From assembly GCA_965223735.1 (NCBI GenBank), contig OZ245010.1, forward strand, positions 992,001 to 1,056,000: DNA of 64,000 nucleotides, written 5' to 3'. Shown in pieces: positions 44,246 through 52,628 of the stretch. The notes below the pieces were generated by a model that searched no databases, had not been told where the DNA came from, and saw only the letters and a list, made by a program, of their open reading frames with translations. The number at the start of each line of letters is the position of its first letter. The first letter of the stretch is position 1. Source of the DNA: CAYFZO01 sp965223735 (GTDB lineage Bacteria > Pseudomonadota > Gammaproteobacteria > Poriferisulfidales > Oxydemutatoraceae). The translations under genes and the position numbers were made by a program.

Positions 44246-45745
44246 TTGAATAATTGCGGTTTTGAACGACGGATAGCCGGTCTTTTTTTGTTGACCGCAT
44301 TATCTTTATCGTGCGGAGACGTGCCCGCAACGACAATCTGCACTGACCGCAGCCCCGCCGCAGTCGCGAACACCCTGGGCATTGACCTGAGCGCTGATCC
44401 CAAGCGGAAACCGCGCCCGCGCAACGACAAACCAAATGTAGTGATCATTATCGTTGACGATCTTGGTTATGCCGGTACAAGCGTTTACGGCGGAACAGGA
44501 ACAGTGCCCACGCCGAATATCGACGGAATTGCCGCGGAAGGGGTTAAGTTCACCGACGGTTACGCAGCTGCACCTGTATGCAGCCCCTCACGCGCGGGCC
44601 TGATGACAGGCAGGCAACCCGATACTTTAGGGTACGCGAACAACCTGATAAACGCAAGCTACCACCAATATGGCTTGCCGCTTTCAGCGAAAACAATGGC
44701 CGATTATTTCAAAGAGATAGGCTACATCACCGGAATGGTGGGCAAATGGCATTTGGGAGACGCCGAAGAATATATTCCGGATAAAAGAGGCTTCGACGAA
44801 TACGCTTTCGGCAGACTCCTCTTCATCCCATATTGGGGAAGATACTCTATACAGCACAATCTTGATCAAAGCATATTGGATTACATGGAATCGTGTAAAG
44901 ACGAAGATAAACACCTTACCGACATACAGAGCCTGGAAGCAACCAGTTTCATTTTGAGGCACAGGGACAAACCTTTCCTTCTGTACTTCTCGACAGACGC
45001 GGTACATTCTCCTTACCTGCCCAAACCGGAAAACCTGATGGCGCACCTTGCTTATTGGCGGCATCCGGGTTATGTCCGCCACGCCTTCAACTGGGAAAAG
45101 TTGGCGTACTTAAGAATGCTGATGCATCTGGACGAAGCGATAGGCCGGGTTCTTGACACCATTGATCTTCTCGGTCTGTCGGAAAACACGCTGGTGTGGT
45201 TTTTCAGCGACAATGGAGGCCCGAAAGAGACGGCTTCCAATGGCGAGTTGCGATCAGCTAAAGGTGCTCTCTATGAAGGCGGCATCCGGGTACCCTTTCT
45301 GGTGCGATGGCCGGGCACCATTCCAACGGTTGTTCACGAATGGCCGATCACAACGCTCGATGTGCTACCGACTTCACTGGCGGCGGCCGGATTCGATTCC
45401 CAAAATTCTTCCCTGAGCGATATGGATCTGAGCGGCATGAACATGTTGCCCTACCTGCAAAATAAAGATCAACATCCCCCTGTCCGCAACCTGTATTGGA
45501 ACAGGGAGTTCAAACGTAAAAGAAAACTCCTCGGACAGGCGGCACTCAGAAGGGGAGATTGGAAACTGATCACCCGGTACAGGCACTCTGCAATATACAA
45601 AACCGAGCTGTACAACCTGAAACAGGACATTTCAGAGCAACAGGACCTTTCCTTAGAAGAACCGGAAATATTGACACGTCTATTCAAGCAAACCGAAGCC
45701 TGGGTCAACGCTTTGCCCGAAATTGTTGTGGCAAAACCCCGCTGA
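44246..45745 (+). CDS. Secreted type I sulfatase, copy 2
   Basis: About 499 residues from TTG 44246; the start codon is uncertain. The signal-peptide region (LFLLTALSLSCGDV) and the following 200 bases are clearly related to copy 1, showing tandem duplication. VDDLGYAGTSVYGG carries metal ligands and C112-S-P-S-R the formylglycine site. GYITGMVGKWHLGD, FFSDNGGPKETAS and ALYEGGIRVPFLVRW follow. Copy 2 is diverged enough in the substrate region to have another specificity. In copy 1 the start codon is an ATG, but the matching position here carries a small deletion, which may lower translation. Confidence 0.87.
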   Translation: MNNCGFERRIAGLFLLTALSLSCGDVPATTICTDRSPAAVANTLGIDLSADPKRKPRPRNDKPNVVIIIVDDLGYAGTSVYGGTGTVPTPNIDGIAAEGVKFTDGYAAAPVCSPSRAGLMTGRQPDTLGYANNLINASYHQYGLPLSAKTMADYFKEIGYITGMVGKWHLGDAEEYIPDKRGFDEYAFGRLLFIPYWGRYSIQHNLDQSILDYMESCKDEDKHLTDIQSLEATSFILRHRDKPFLLYFSTDAVHSPYLPKPENLMAHLAYWRHPGYVRHAFNWEKLAYLRMLMHLDEAIGRVLDTIDLLGLSENTLVWFFSDNGGPKETASNGELRSAKGALYEGGIRVPFLVRWPGTIPTVVHEWPITTLDVLPTSLAAAGFDSQNSSLSDMDLSGMNMLPYLQNKDQHPPVRNLYWNREFKRKRKLLGQAALRRGDWKLITRYRHSAIYKTELYNLKQDISEQQDLSLEEPEILTRLFKQTEAWVNALPEIVVAKPR

Positions 45746-45758
45746 CCCGTCACAGGCC

Positions 45759-47477
45759 CTATTTTCTGGTCACATAAAAGTTTTCGACGGCGGCCACGTC
45801 CAGATTAGACTTAATAAAAACCTCGAGTGCGTCTTGCGGGGAACATACGATCGGGTAACCGGTAAGGTTAAAAGACGTATTCAGTACCGCTCCTACGCCG
45901 GTTTCTTTCTCAAAAGAACGGATGAGTCGATGGTATCGCGGGTTCCAGTCTTCCGCGACCACCTGAGGCCTGATCGTATAATCATAAACGTGCATACACG
46001 CCGGAATGTCATCCCTCGCCTTACTCAACGTGGGAAACGCCATGGTCATGTAATAAGCCTTGTATCCTTTGTCGGCCCTGAAATAGTCATCCGCCTTTTC
46101 TTCCAAGATGCTCGGGCAGTAAGGCATCCAGAATTCTCTCTTCTTGATCGCTTTATTGATTCTGCTGATAGAACGCATATCCCGTGGATCAGCAAGAATA
46201 GAGCGGTTGCCCAAGGCTCTCGCCCCCCATTCCATTCGCCCAGCGAAACAACCGACGATCTTGCCTCGCGCGAGGTTCTTACCTATTTCGGCTTCTATAT
46301 CGTCCATTTTTTGCACGTGTAACGACTCGCCGAAGTTTGCCAACGCCGTCTCTATCTCACGCTCGCCGTACTCGGGCCCCAGATACAGGTCTTTGAGCAG
46401 TTCAAATTTGTTAAAACCACGGTCCATGCTCGCGTGCATAGCGGCGCCGATCGACAAGGAATCGTCGGAACAGCTGGGCAGCACCCACAATTCCTCGATC
46501 TCCGGCAGAGACAGGATACCGTTGTTGGCTTTGACGTTCATGAAAATCCCCCCGGACAAAACAACCCGTCTCAACCCGGTTCTGCGAACGGCATTGGCAA
46601 CCCATTCTTTCAAAGTCGTCTCGGTCAGGCGCTGAACCGCGTAGGACACGCAGTCAAAACGATCTCCTTCGAAAGTATTCTTCAGAAACTTTAAATACCG
46701 CCACTTGGTAAACGAGGTGTTATTCCTGAGACCCAGCCCGTCTTCCTCAACTGCTATGCAGCCCTTTATCTTGTCGTAAACCGGCTCGGCATATTGGGGG
46801 TTGGCGTATGCCGCGAGTCCCATCACTTTATACTCATCCGAAGTCGGGTTCATGCCGAGAAACTGCGTGGTTCTGGCATACAATTCACCCAAAGAATTGA
46901 AGTGGCCGACAGTATGCAGGCGCTTCATCCTGCCTCCTTTGCCGACATTGACGGTCGCGCAGACTGCATCGCCCGCCCCGTCGCAGGACAGAATCAGCAC
47001 CTCCTCGTCTTTCCGGTAGTAAGGCGAACACCCGTAGGCACTCAAGGCGTGTAGGGTGTGATGGTCATAAAAAATGACATCGGCCCCAATCCCCTCCGCC
47101 ATGACCGCATCACGCACTTCCTGCCTGTTCCTCAACTTCGACAGGATCGCAACCGCAAATTTGACAGAACTGCCGGAACGCAGAAAAGATTTCGGGAACA
47201 ACGGGGACAGGCGGCTGTAAGCCCCCCTGAATCCTTTGGGGCTCGTAATCTCCTGCAGGCCGTAAACCGGAGGCAACAGGCCGGCAACGCCAACCGCATC
47301 GACCGCTTCCGGACTTACGCCGCCGACCTCCAAGCATTTGGATATGGCGTTTACCGGAATTCCGCAGTAATTCTTCTCCCGGTTAAGACGCTCTTCCGGG
47401 ATGCAAGCCAAGATCCTGCCGTCCCTGATCAGGCAGGCGCTCGCGTTATGTCCGTCGTGTATGCCCAGAGTGATCAT
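45759..47477 (-). CDS. Carbamoyltransferase of the NodU/CmcH family
   Basis: About 572 residues from ATG 47477, whose ATGA overlap with the glycosyltransferase stop favours it over the Met 7 codons earlier. The N-terminal Kae1-like domain starts ITLGIHDGHNASACLIRDG and has DHHTLHALSAYGCSPYY (metal His residues) and ILSCDGAGDAVCATV. The C-terminal part has GRMEWGARALGNRSILADPR and VLNTSFNLTGYPIVCSP. It transfers a carbamoyl group to a sugar or natural-product hydroxyl. With the glycosyltransferase it probably modifies a surface glycan or secreted glycoside; the acceptor is unknown. It converges with the sulfatases. Confidence 0.9.
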   Translation of the reverse strand: MITLGIHDGHNASACLIRDGRILACIPEERLNREKNYCGIPVNAISKCLEVGGVSPEAVDAVGVAGLLPPVYGLQEITSPKGFRGAYSRLSPLFPKSFLRSGSSVKFAVAILSKLRNRQEVRDAVMAEGIGADVIFYDHHTLHALSAYGCSPYYRKDEEVLILSCDGAGDAVCATVNVGKGGRMKRLHTVGHFNSLGELYARTTQFLGMNPTSDEYKVMGLAAYANPQYAEPVYDKIKGCIAVEEDGLGLRNNTSFTKWRYLKFLKNTFEGDRFDCVSYAVQRLTETTLKEWVANAVRRTGLRRVVLSGGIFMNVKANNGILSLPEIEELWVLPSCSDDSLSIGAAMHASMDRGFNKFELLKDLYLGPEYGEREIETALANFGESLHVQKMDDIEAEIGKNLARGKIVGCFAGRMEWGARALGNRSILADPRDMRSISRINKAIKKREFWMPYCPSILEEKADDYFRADKGYKAYYMTMAFPTLSKARDDIPACMHVYDYTIRPQVVAEDWNPRYHRLIRSFEKETGVGAVLNTSFNLTGYPIVCSPQDALEVFIKSNLDVAAVENFYVTRK

Positions 47478-48577
47478 TTTGGGTCGGGAGATTGGCACAA
47501 ACTTTTATCGCTTACACAGCGTATTACCTGCATAAAGGAATTTGCCGCGTATTCAACGCCATATTTGCTGATATAGGTTTTGGATTTTTTCCCCATGCTC
47601 TTCCTGAGATCCTCATCCTCAATCAGACGCACCAGCGCGTCTTTCAACATCGAGCTGTTTCCGGATTCAATGACCACCCCGTTATCGGTCACCAGTTCCG
47701 AAGATCCCGCCGCGCCGGTAACGATGATCGGCAGCCCGTAGTACATCGCCTCGTTGACCACCAACCCCCATGGATCATGCTCGGTCGGCATGATAAACAC
47801 GTCGGCCTGCGAATAATATCCTGCCTTCTCATCGCCTTCGACGTAACCGACAAACCGAATAGACCCGGAATCACACGCCAGGCGCTTCAGATAGCGTTCC
47901 TCCTCGCCGCTCCCTGCGATTATCAGTACTGCGTCCGTTCGCTCCATCTCCTTAAAAGCTTTTATCAAAAAATCCACCCCTTTTCTTTTTCTAAGGTACC
48001 CCATATAAAGAAGAACCACTTTGCCTTCGTATTCCGCTTTCTTTTTAACCTCACCCACATCCTTATTACACACCTCAGGCACCACCTGCACGACATTAAA
48101 AATCGGCAGGCGCCCACCCCCCATCTTCGTCAGATAATTTTCAGTATATACGCCAAAGCCCATCGCCGCCGCACAACGGTTTATAAACTTTCCTCTTATA
48201 AAATCGCCGAAAAACTTTTTGATTCTCTTGGCCTTCCTGTAATGCTCCGTCTCAATATAATCAGTCCACAAAACCAGCGGTTTCTTGCGTAAGCCGGATA
48301 CCAGAAGCGTAAAAAACGCCCCGATGACGGATTGAATGCCGATCTGGCCGACCATATAAACGTCGTATTTCTTCCATAACAGTTGGACCGGCATCAGGGC
48401 AAAAAGCCAATTGCCCGAGTAGAGCTTGAAAGAACAATCCTTCAAGGAAACAGGGTCCAAGTGGTTGAACGGTTTTGGCCGGCTGAAAAAAACCTCAATT
48501 TCAACTTGCTTATGCAATTGCTCAAAAACGGGCAGCCGGTAAGAATAAGCCCAAGTGTCCATGATAAAAACTTTCAT
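47474..48577 (-). CDS. Glycosyltransferase family 4-like (GT-B)
   Basis: A 367-residue GT-B enzyme. The C-terminal Rossmann domain has YEGKVVLLYMGYLRKRKGVD, LIIAGSGEEERYLKRLA and the nucleotide-sugar motif DPWGLVVNEAMYYGLPIIVT with E-x7-E spacing. The N-terminal domain has a hydrophobic VIGAFFTLLVSGL stretch. It overlaps the carbamoyltransferase by ATGA, so both work in one pathway. Substrate sugars cannot be told. It is more AT-rich than the pyr genes next to it, which suggests the sulfatase-carbamoyltransferase-GT segment was acquired. Confidence 0.9.
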   Translation of the reverse strand: MKVFIMDTWAYSYRLPVFEQLHKQVEIEVFFSRPKPFNHLDPVSLKDCSFKLYSGNWLFALMPVQLLWKKYDVYMVGQIGIQSVIGAFFTLLVSGLRKKPLVLWTDYIETEHYRKAKRIKKFFGDFIRGKFINRCAAAMGFGVYTENYLTKMGGGRLPIFNVVQVVPEVCNKDVGEVKKKAEYEGKVVLLYMGYLRKRKGVDFLIKAFKEMERTDAVLIIAGSGEEERYLKRLACDSGSIRFVGYVEGDEKAGYYSQADVFIMPTEHDPWGLVVNEAMYYGLPIIVTGAAGSSELVTDNGVVIESGNSSMLKDALVRLIEDEDLRKSMGKKSKTYISKYGVEYAANSFMQVIRCVSDKSLCQSPDPK

Positions 48578-48683
48578 CCTGCAATTTATACCGATCGTCA
48601 GCTGCGCTGATTTTTAGCGTCACAAGGCTGTCAAAAGCGGTGGATTATAACCCTGCCCCACGATATAAAGGCGCGTGTAACAG

Positions 48684-49373
48684 TTATCCTCTGGAGCCGA
48701 ATATGGCCGTCCCCAGCCGGATCATCGTCGCGCCCTCGGCGATCGCCGCTTCAAAATCACCGCTCATCCCCATCGACAGGACGTCCAGCGCATAAGGCCG
48801 GGAATATCCGTCAAAAATACGCCTCATCTTCCCGAAAACCCGACGACGACGACCGAAGTCGGCTTCCGGGGCGGGAATCACCATCAGGCCACGCACCTTG
48901 AGCCGCGGCAACGCCGCGGTTGACACCAGAATTTCCTCGACCTCCTCAGGCAAAACGCCCGACTTGGTCTTTTCCCCGCTGATATTGACCTGAATGCACG
49001 CATTAAGAGCCGCCAGTCCGGAGGAGCGCTGCTGAGAAAGCCGTTTCGCAATTGACTCACGGTCAACGCCGTGGACCCACGAAAACAAAGCCGCAATATG
49101 CCGTGTCTTATTGCTTTGCACGGGGCCTACGAAATGCCATTCAACCCGATCGTTGTCAACCGCTTTTATCTTCTGCCGCGCTTCCTGTACATAACTCTCG
49201 CCAAACACCGTCTGCCCTGCGTTGATTGCAGCCGTGATCATTGCCGGAGATTTAGTCTTGCTGACAGCAACGAGCGTGACGACGCCGGGCTCGCGACCGT
49301 ACCTGGCTTCAGCCGCCCTGACCGCGCCTCTGACACGGTCCAAGTTGGCTGCAATCCGGGCGTCGACTTCCAT
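48684..49373 (-). CDS. yggS: Pyridoxal phosphate homeostasis protein YggS
   Basis: A 229-residue PLP-binding barrel protein with the cofactor Lys in VTLVAVSKTKSPAMI, GESYVQEARQKIKAV, WHFVGPVQSNKTRHIA and the SMGMSGDFEAAIAEG end block. It has no known enzymatic reaction; it buffers PLP and affects amino-acid pools. It starts 8 bases after pyrK and is the last gene of the pyrB-pyrC'-pyrK-yggS unit. Confidence 0.95.
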   Translation of the reverse strand: MEVDARIAANLDRVRGAVRAAEARYGREPGVVTLVAVSKTKSPAMITAAINAGQTVFGESYVQEARQKIKAVDNDRVEWHFVGPVQSNKTRHIAALFSWVHGVDRESIAKRLSQQRSSGLAALNACIQVNISGEKTKSGVLPEEVEEILVSTAALPRLKVRGLMVIPAPEADFGRRRRVFGKMRRIFDGYSRPYALDVLSMGMSGDFEAAIAEGATMIRLGTAIFGSRG

Positions 49374-49381
49374 GCCCGGTC

Positions 49382-50257
49382 TTAAAAGCCGAGTGACGCC
49401 GCGTCAAACACAGGGCCGTCCACGCAAACGCGCTTCATCAGAACGCGGCCTTGCTCAACGGCGGAAACAACACACCCCGCACAACCGCCGAGCGCGCAGG
49501 CCATATATTCTTCCAGCGACAACTGACACGGCAGGGTGTGCTTGCGGGCCAACGCGGCGACAGCCGCTAACATCGGCCCGGGGCCGCAGGCAAAAACCTC
49601 CACTTCCGATTTTTCCTCGGCAGACAGACGGGACAACCAGATGTCGGCCAACTCATGTATAAACCCATCGAAGCAACCGGGGCGCGGCCGCTTGCTGCAA
49701 AGCCGCGCCGGAATTTCAAGTGATTCCACAGTGGCATGTGTCGCACAAATGTTTCCGCCGATGCCCGCAACGGCAATTTTTGAATCACATACAGGAAAAG
49801 GGAAAGGTTTCTCGGAAGCAAATATCGCAAACGGCGACAACGCCCGATTGCCTTTCAGGGATTCCGCCAGAAAAAACACAGGCGGCATACCGACGCCGCC
49901 GCCGAGCAACAGCGGTCTCGTATATCCGTCATGAACGGCAAACCCGTTGCCGATCGGGCCGACGCTGCTTAAAACGTCTCCAGCCCGTTTTTTACTCAGC
50001 AACCGGCTGCCGCGGCCGACCGCTTTATACAGAATTTCCACCCATCCCCGCGACGGCGACACAGACATGATCGAGTAGGGCCTGCGCATCCTCAAGACGG
50101 GATCGCATTGCAGATGTATGAATTGACCGGGCTTTGCGGCGTCGGAACAACGCGGGGCATATACACGCAACACATACTGATCCTGCGGATACTCGCGGTG
50201 TTGCAGAATTTCCGCATCTTCCGAAAAAACCGGATGCCTGAGAGGCAGCACCGTCAA
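49382..50257 (-). CDS. pyrK: Dihydroorotate dehydrogenase electron transfer subunit-like protein (PyrK)
   Basis: A 291-residue ferredoxin-reductase-type flavoprotein. The FAD-binding RRPYSIMSVS motif, a PLLLGGGVGMPPVFFLAE nucleotide fold, VFACGPGPMLAAVAALA and a C-terminal [2Fe-2S] loop with cysteines CALGGCAGC and a fourth in MKRVCVDGP are visible. In class 1B systems PyrK passes electrons from dihydroorotate oxidation by PyrD to NAD. Most gammaproteobacteria use a quinone-linked PyrD instead, so this gene is notable. No pyrD is in the window. It overlaps pyrC' by 4 bases. Another reductase role is possible. Confidence 0.85.
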   Translation of the reverse strand: MTVLPLRHPVFSEDAEILQHREYPQDQYVLRVYAPRCSDAAKPGQFIHLQCDPVLRMRRPYSIMSVSPSRGWVEILYKAVGRGSRLLSKKRAGDVLSSVGPIGNGFAVHDGYTRPLLLGGGVGMPPVFFLAESLKGNRALSPFAIFASEKPFPFPVCDSKIAVAGIGGNICATHATVESLEIPARLCSKRPRPGCFDGFIHELADIWLSRLSAEEKSEVEVFACGPGPMLAAVAALARKHTLPCQLSLEEYMACALGGCAGCVVSAVEQGRVLMKRVCVDGPVFDAASLGF

Positions 50258-51525
50258 CCCTCATAAACGATACGTCCGCCGAGCAAGGTCCGGCGCACTT
50301 TGCCCTTGAAACGCCTGTTCAGAAAAACGGTATTCCTGCCGCCGCTCAACATCGACTCCTCCTGCAAAACCCATTTCTGCACAGGATCAACCAGACACAG
50401 ATCGGCGACACTGCCGACTTCGAGACTGCCGCGCTCAATTTGCAGCAAACGCGCCGGGTTGGCGCTGACGGCGGCAACCGCGATCTCCAGCGGAACAATG
50501 CCTCGATCAACCAACTCCAGCATCAGCGGCAAAAACGTTTCAAGCGACGAGATCCCCGGGGCGCCGGCAGGAAACGGGGCAAGCTTGGCGTTAATATCAT
50601 GCGGCTGATGATCCGAGCACACGATAGTCACGGTGCCGTCGGCAAGCGCCTTTCTCAGGGCATCACGGTCATTCACTCCGCGCGCCGGAGGCAACAAATG
50701 GCAGTTGGGATTAAAGTCTGAAATGTCATCCTCGGTTAAAAACAATTGATGCGCACACACATCCGCGGTGACTTCGAGCCCCGCTTCGCGCGCCTGCACG
50801 ACCAACGCAACCGAACGCGCGCAGGACAGGCGACAAAAATGCACCTTGGCGTTGGTATCCTCGACCAGCGCCAGACACTGGCCAAGCGCCGCCGTCTCGG
50901 CAGAAATCGGAATGCCCGGCAATCCAAGCCGGGTTGAAACAGCCCCCTCGTGAGCACAACCGCCGTCGGCCAGCGCATGGTCCAGCGGATACAGAAATAC
51001 GAGGACGCCAAGACCCGCGGCATACTGCAACGCGCGGCGCAAAAAATTGGGGTCCGAGAAAGACTGCAAGCCGTTGCTGAACGCGACACACCCCGCCTCC
51101 TTGAGCGCGGCCATCTCACTCAGCGCCCGCCCCTCCAACCCCACGGTCATCGCGCCGATCACCAGAACATTACAAAGTCCGGCCGCTTCAGCGCGACGCT
51201 GGATGAGATTCACGGTTGCTGAAGCGGCGACGGCGGGATGCACTTCCGGCATCGAGCACAGCGTTGTGATGCCGGCAGTTGAAGCAGCCCGCGCCTCGGA
51301 CGCAACCGTCGCCTTGAACTCGTAGCCGGGCTCACGCAGATAAGCGCCGATATCGACCAGGCCGGGCAAAGCCCACAAGCCTTCGGCGTCAATCACTTTA
51401 TCGGCGGCAACCCGCCCGAGTTTCCCGACGCGGCTGAAGCGTCGCCCCTCGATCAGAAGATCACAAATTTCGTCGAGTCCGTTCGACGGGTCGATCACGC
51501 GGGCTTGCCTGATCAAAATACTCAT
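50254..51525 (-). CDS. pyrC': Degenerate dihydroorotase PyrC' (ATCase-associated)
   Basis: A 423-residue protein of the dihydroorotase/cyclic amidohydrolase fold, but key metal ligands are missing. The canonical D-x-H-x-H-x-R reads D58-I-G60-A-Y62-L-R, so both His are lost. The later ICH-x-S motif reads FCRLS, and the HH pair is HQ (VCAHQLF). Such PyrC' proteins in Pseudomonas have no DHOase activity and act as structural partners of aspartate transcarbamoylase. The gene lies 26 bases after pyrB, as in the pseudomonad pyrBC' operon. A separate active dihydroorotase should be elsewhere in the genome. Confidence 0.9.
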   Translation of the reverse strand: MSILIRQARVIDPSNGLDEICDLLIEGRRFSRVGKLGRVAADKVIDAEGLWALPGLVDIGAYLREPGYEFKATVASEARAASTAGITTLCSMPEVHPAVAASATVNLIQRRAEAAGLCNVLVIGAMTVGLEGRALSEMAALKEAGCVAFSNGLQSFSDPNFLRRALQYAAGLGVLVFLYPLDHALADGGCAHEGAVSTRLGLPGIPISAETAALGQCLALVEDTNAKVHFCRLSCARSVALVVQAREAGLEVTADVCAHQLFLTEDDISDFNPNCHLLPPARGVNDRDALRKALADGTVTIVCSDHQPHDINAKLAPFPAGAPGISSLETFLPLMLELVDRGIVPLEIAVAAVSANPARLLQIERGSLEVGSVADLCLVDPVQKWVLQEESMLSGGRNTVFLNRRFKGKVRRTLLGGRIVYEG

Positions 51526-51551
51526 CGGGTTTACCGAATCAAACGCGCCTG

Positions 51552-52568
51552 TTACCCGCCTGCACGGCCGCCGCCGATTGCAAGCGACATCACCGCCATT
51601 CTCGTGGTAACCCCGTAATTAACCTGATCGAGTATCACCGAGTGAGAGCCGTCGGCCACTTCCGAACTGATCTCGACGCCCCGATTGATCGGGCCGGGGT
51701 GCATGACTATTGCATCCGGTTTTGCGCATTTCAACCTGTCCGTTGTAATGCCGTAACAAAAATAGTATTCATTTTTGCTGGGAAGAAACGAACCGCTCAT
51801 CCGCTCTTTTTGCAGACGCAGAATAATAATGACATCGGCATCCTCAAGCCCCGCTTCCAAATCCTGAAATGCCCGGACCCCGAGATCTTCCACGCCTTTC
51901 GGCATCAATGTTTTGGGGGCAACCAGGCGTATGTCCCGAACACCCAGCGTCTTCAGGGCGGCGATCTCGGAACGGGCAACGCGGGAATGCAGTATGTCGC
52001 CGACGATCGCAACGTTTAACCCGGAAAAGTCCTGCCTGTGCTTTCGTATCGTGAACATATCAAGCAACGCCTGGGTCGGGTGAGCGTGCCTGCCGTCTCC
52101 TGCATTGATGACGCAAACATCTTCCGCCACGTGACTCGCGATAAACGCCGATGCGCCGCTGTCGGGGTGCCGGACGATGAACATATCGGCCCCCATGGCC
52201 TGAATGTTCTTCAAGGTGTCTATCAGGGATTCGCCTTTCCGGACAGCGGCCGTATCCATATTGAAATCCATGACGTCGGCCGACAGCCTTTTTGCGGCTA
52301 ACTCAAACGTGGAACGCGTCCGGGTGCTCGGCTCGAAAAAGAAATTAACGACGGTCTTGCCTCTGAACAGGGGAACTTTTCTGGCGCCGCCGTCTCGTGC
52401 AACGAAAGACTGGGCCGTATCAAGCAACTTCAGAAGAAGAGCTTGCGGCAACCCCTCAATCGTCAGAAAATGCCTGAGACGCCCGTGCTCATCCAACTGC
52501 AATCGGGGACAGGAAACTTCTTCACTGAACGGGGTGTGCGGCATTAAAGCCGTATTATCACTGAACAT
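51552..52568 (-). CDS. pyrB: Aspartate transcarbamoylase catalytic chain
   Basis: A 338-residue protein with the carbamoyl-phosphate motif FFEPSTRTRSTFELAAKRLS, DTLKNIQAMGADMFIVRHPD, HAHPTQALLDMFTI and MHPGPINRGVEI. The start is long (MFSDNTALMPHTP), as in class A ATCases, whose N terminus is linked to nucleotide regulation; Met 52544 is an alternative. It joins carbamoyl phosphate and aspartate in pyrimidine synthesis. The downstream degenerate PyrC' suggests a PyrB-PyrC' dodecamer. No pyrI and no pyrR are seen. Confidence 0.95.
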   Translation of the reverse strand: MFSDNTALMPHTPFSEEVSCPRLQLDEHGRLRHFLTIEGLPQALLLKLLDTAQSFVARDGGARKVPLFRGKTVVNFFFEPSTRTRSTFELAAKRLSADVMDFNMDTAAVRKGESLIDTLKNIQAMGADMFIVRHPDSGASAFIASHVAEDVCVINAGDGRHAHPTQALLDMFTIRKHRQDFSGLNVAIVGDILHSRVARSEIAALKTLGVRDIRLVAPKTLMPKGVEDLGVRAFQDLEAGLEDADVIIILRLQKERMSGSFLPSKNEYYFCYGITTDRLKCAKPDAIVMHPGPINRGVEISSEVADGSHSVILDQVNYGVTTRMAVMSLAIGGGRAGG

Positions 52569-52628
52569 CGGCCATTTATCAAACTCATCCGCCCGACGAT
52601 GACCGGGGTCGTCTCTCAGAACGAAGCT

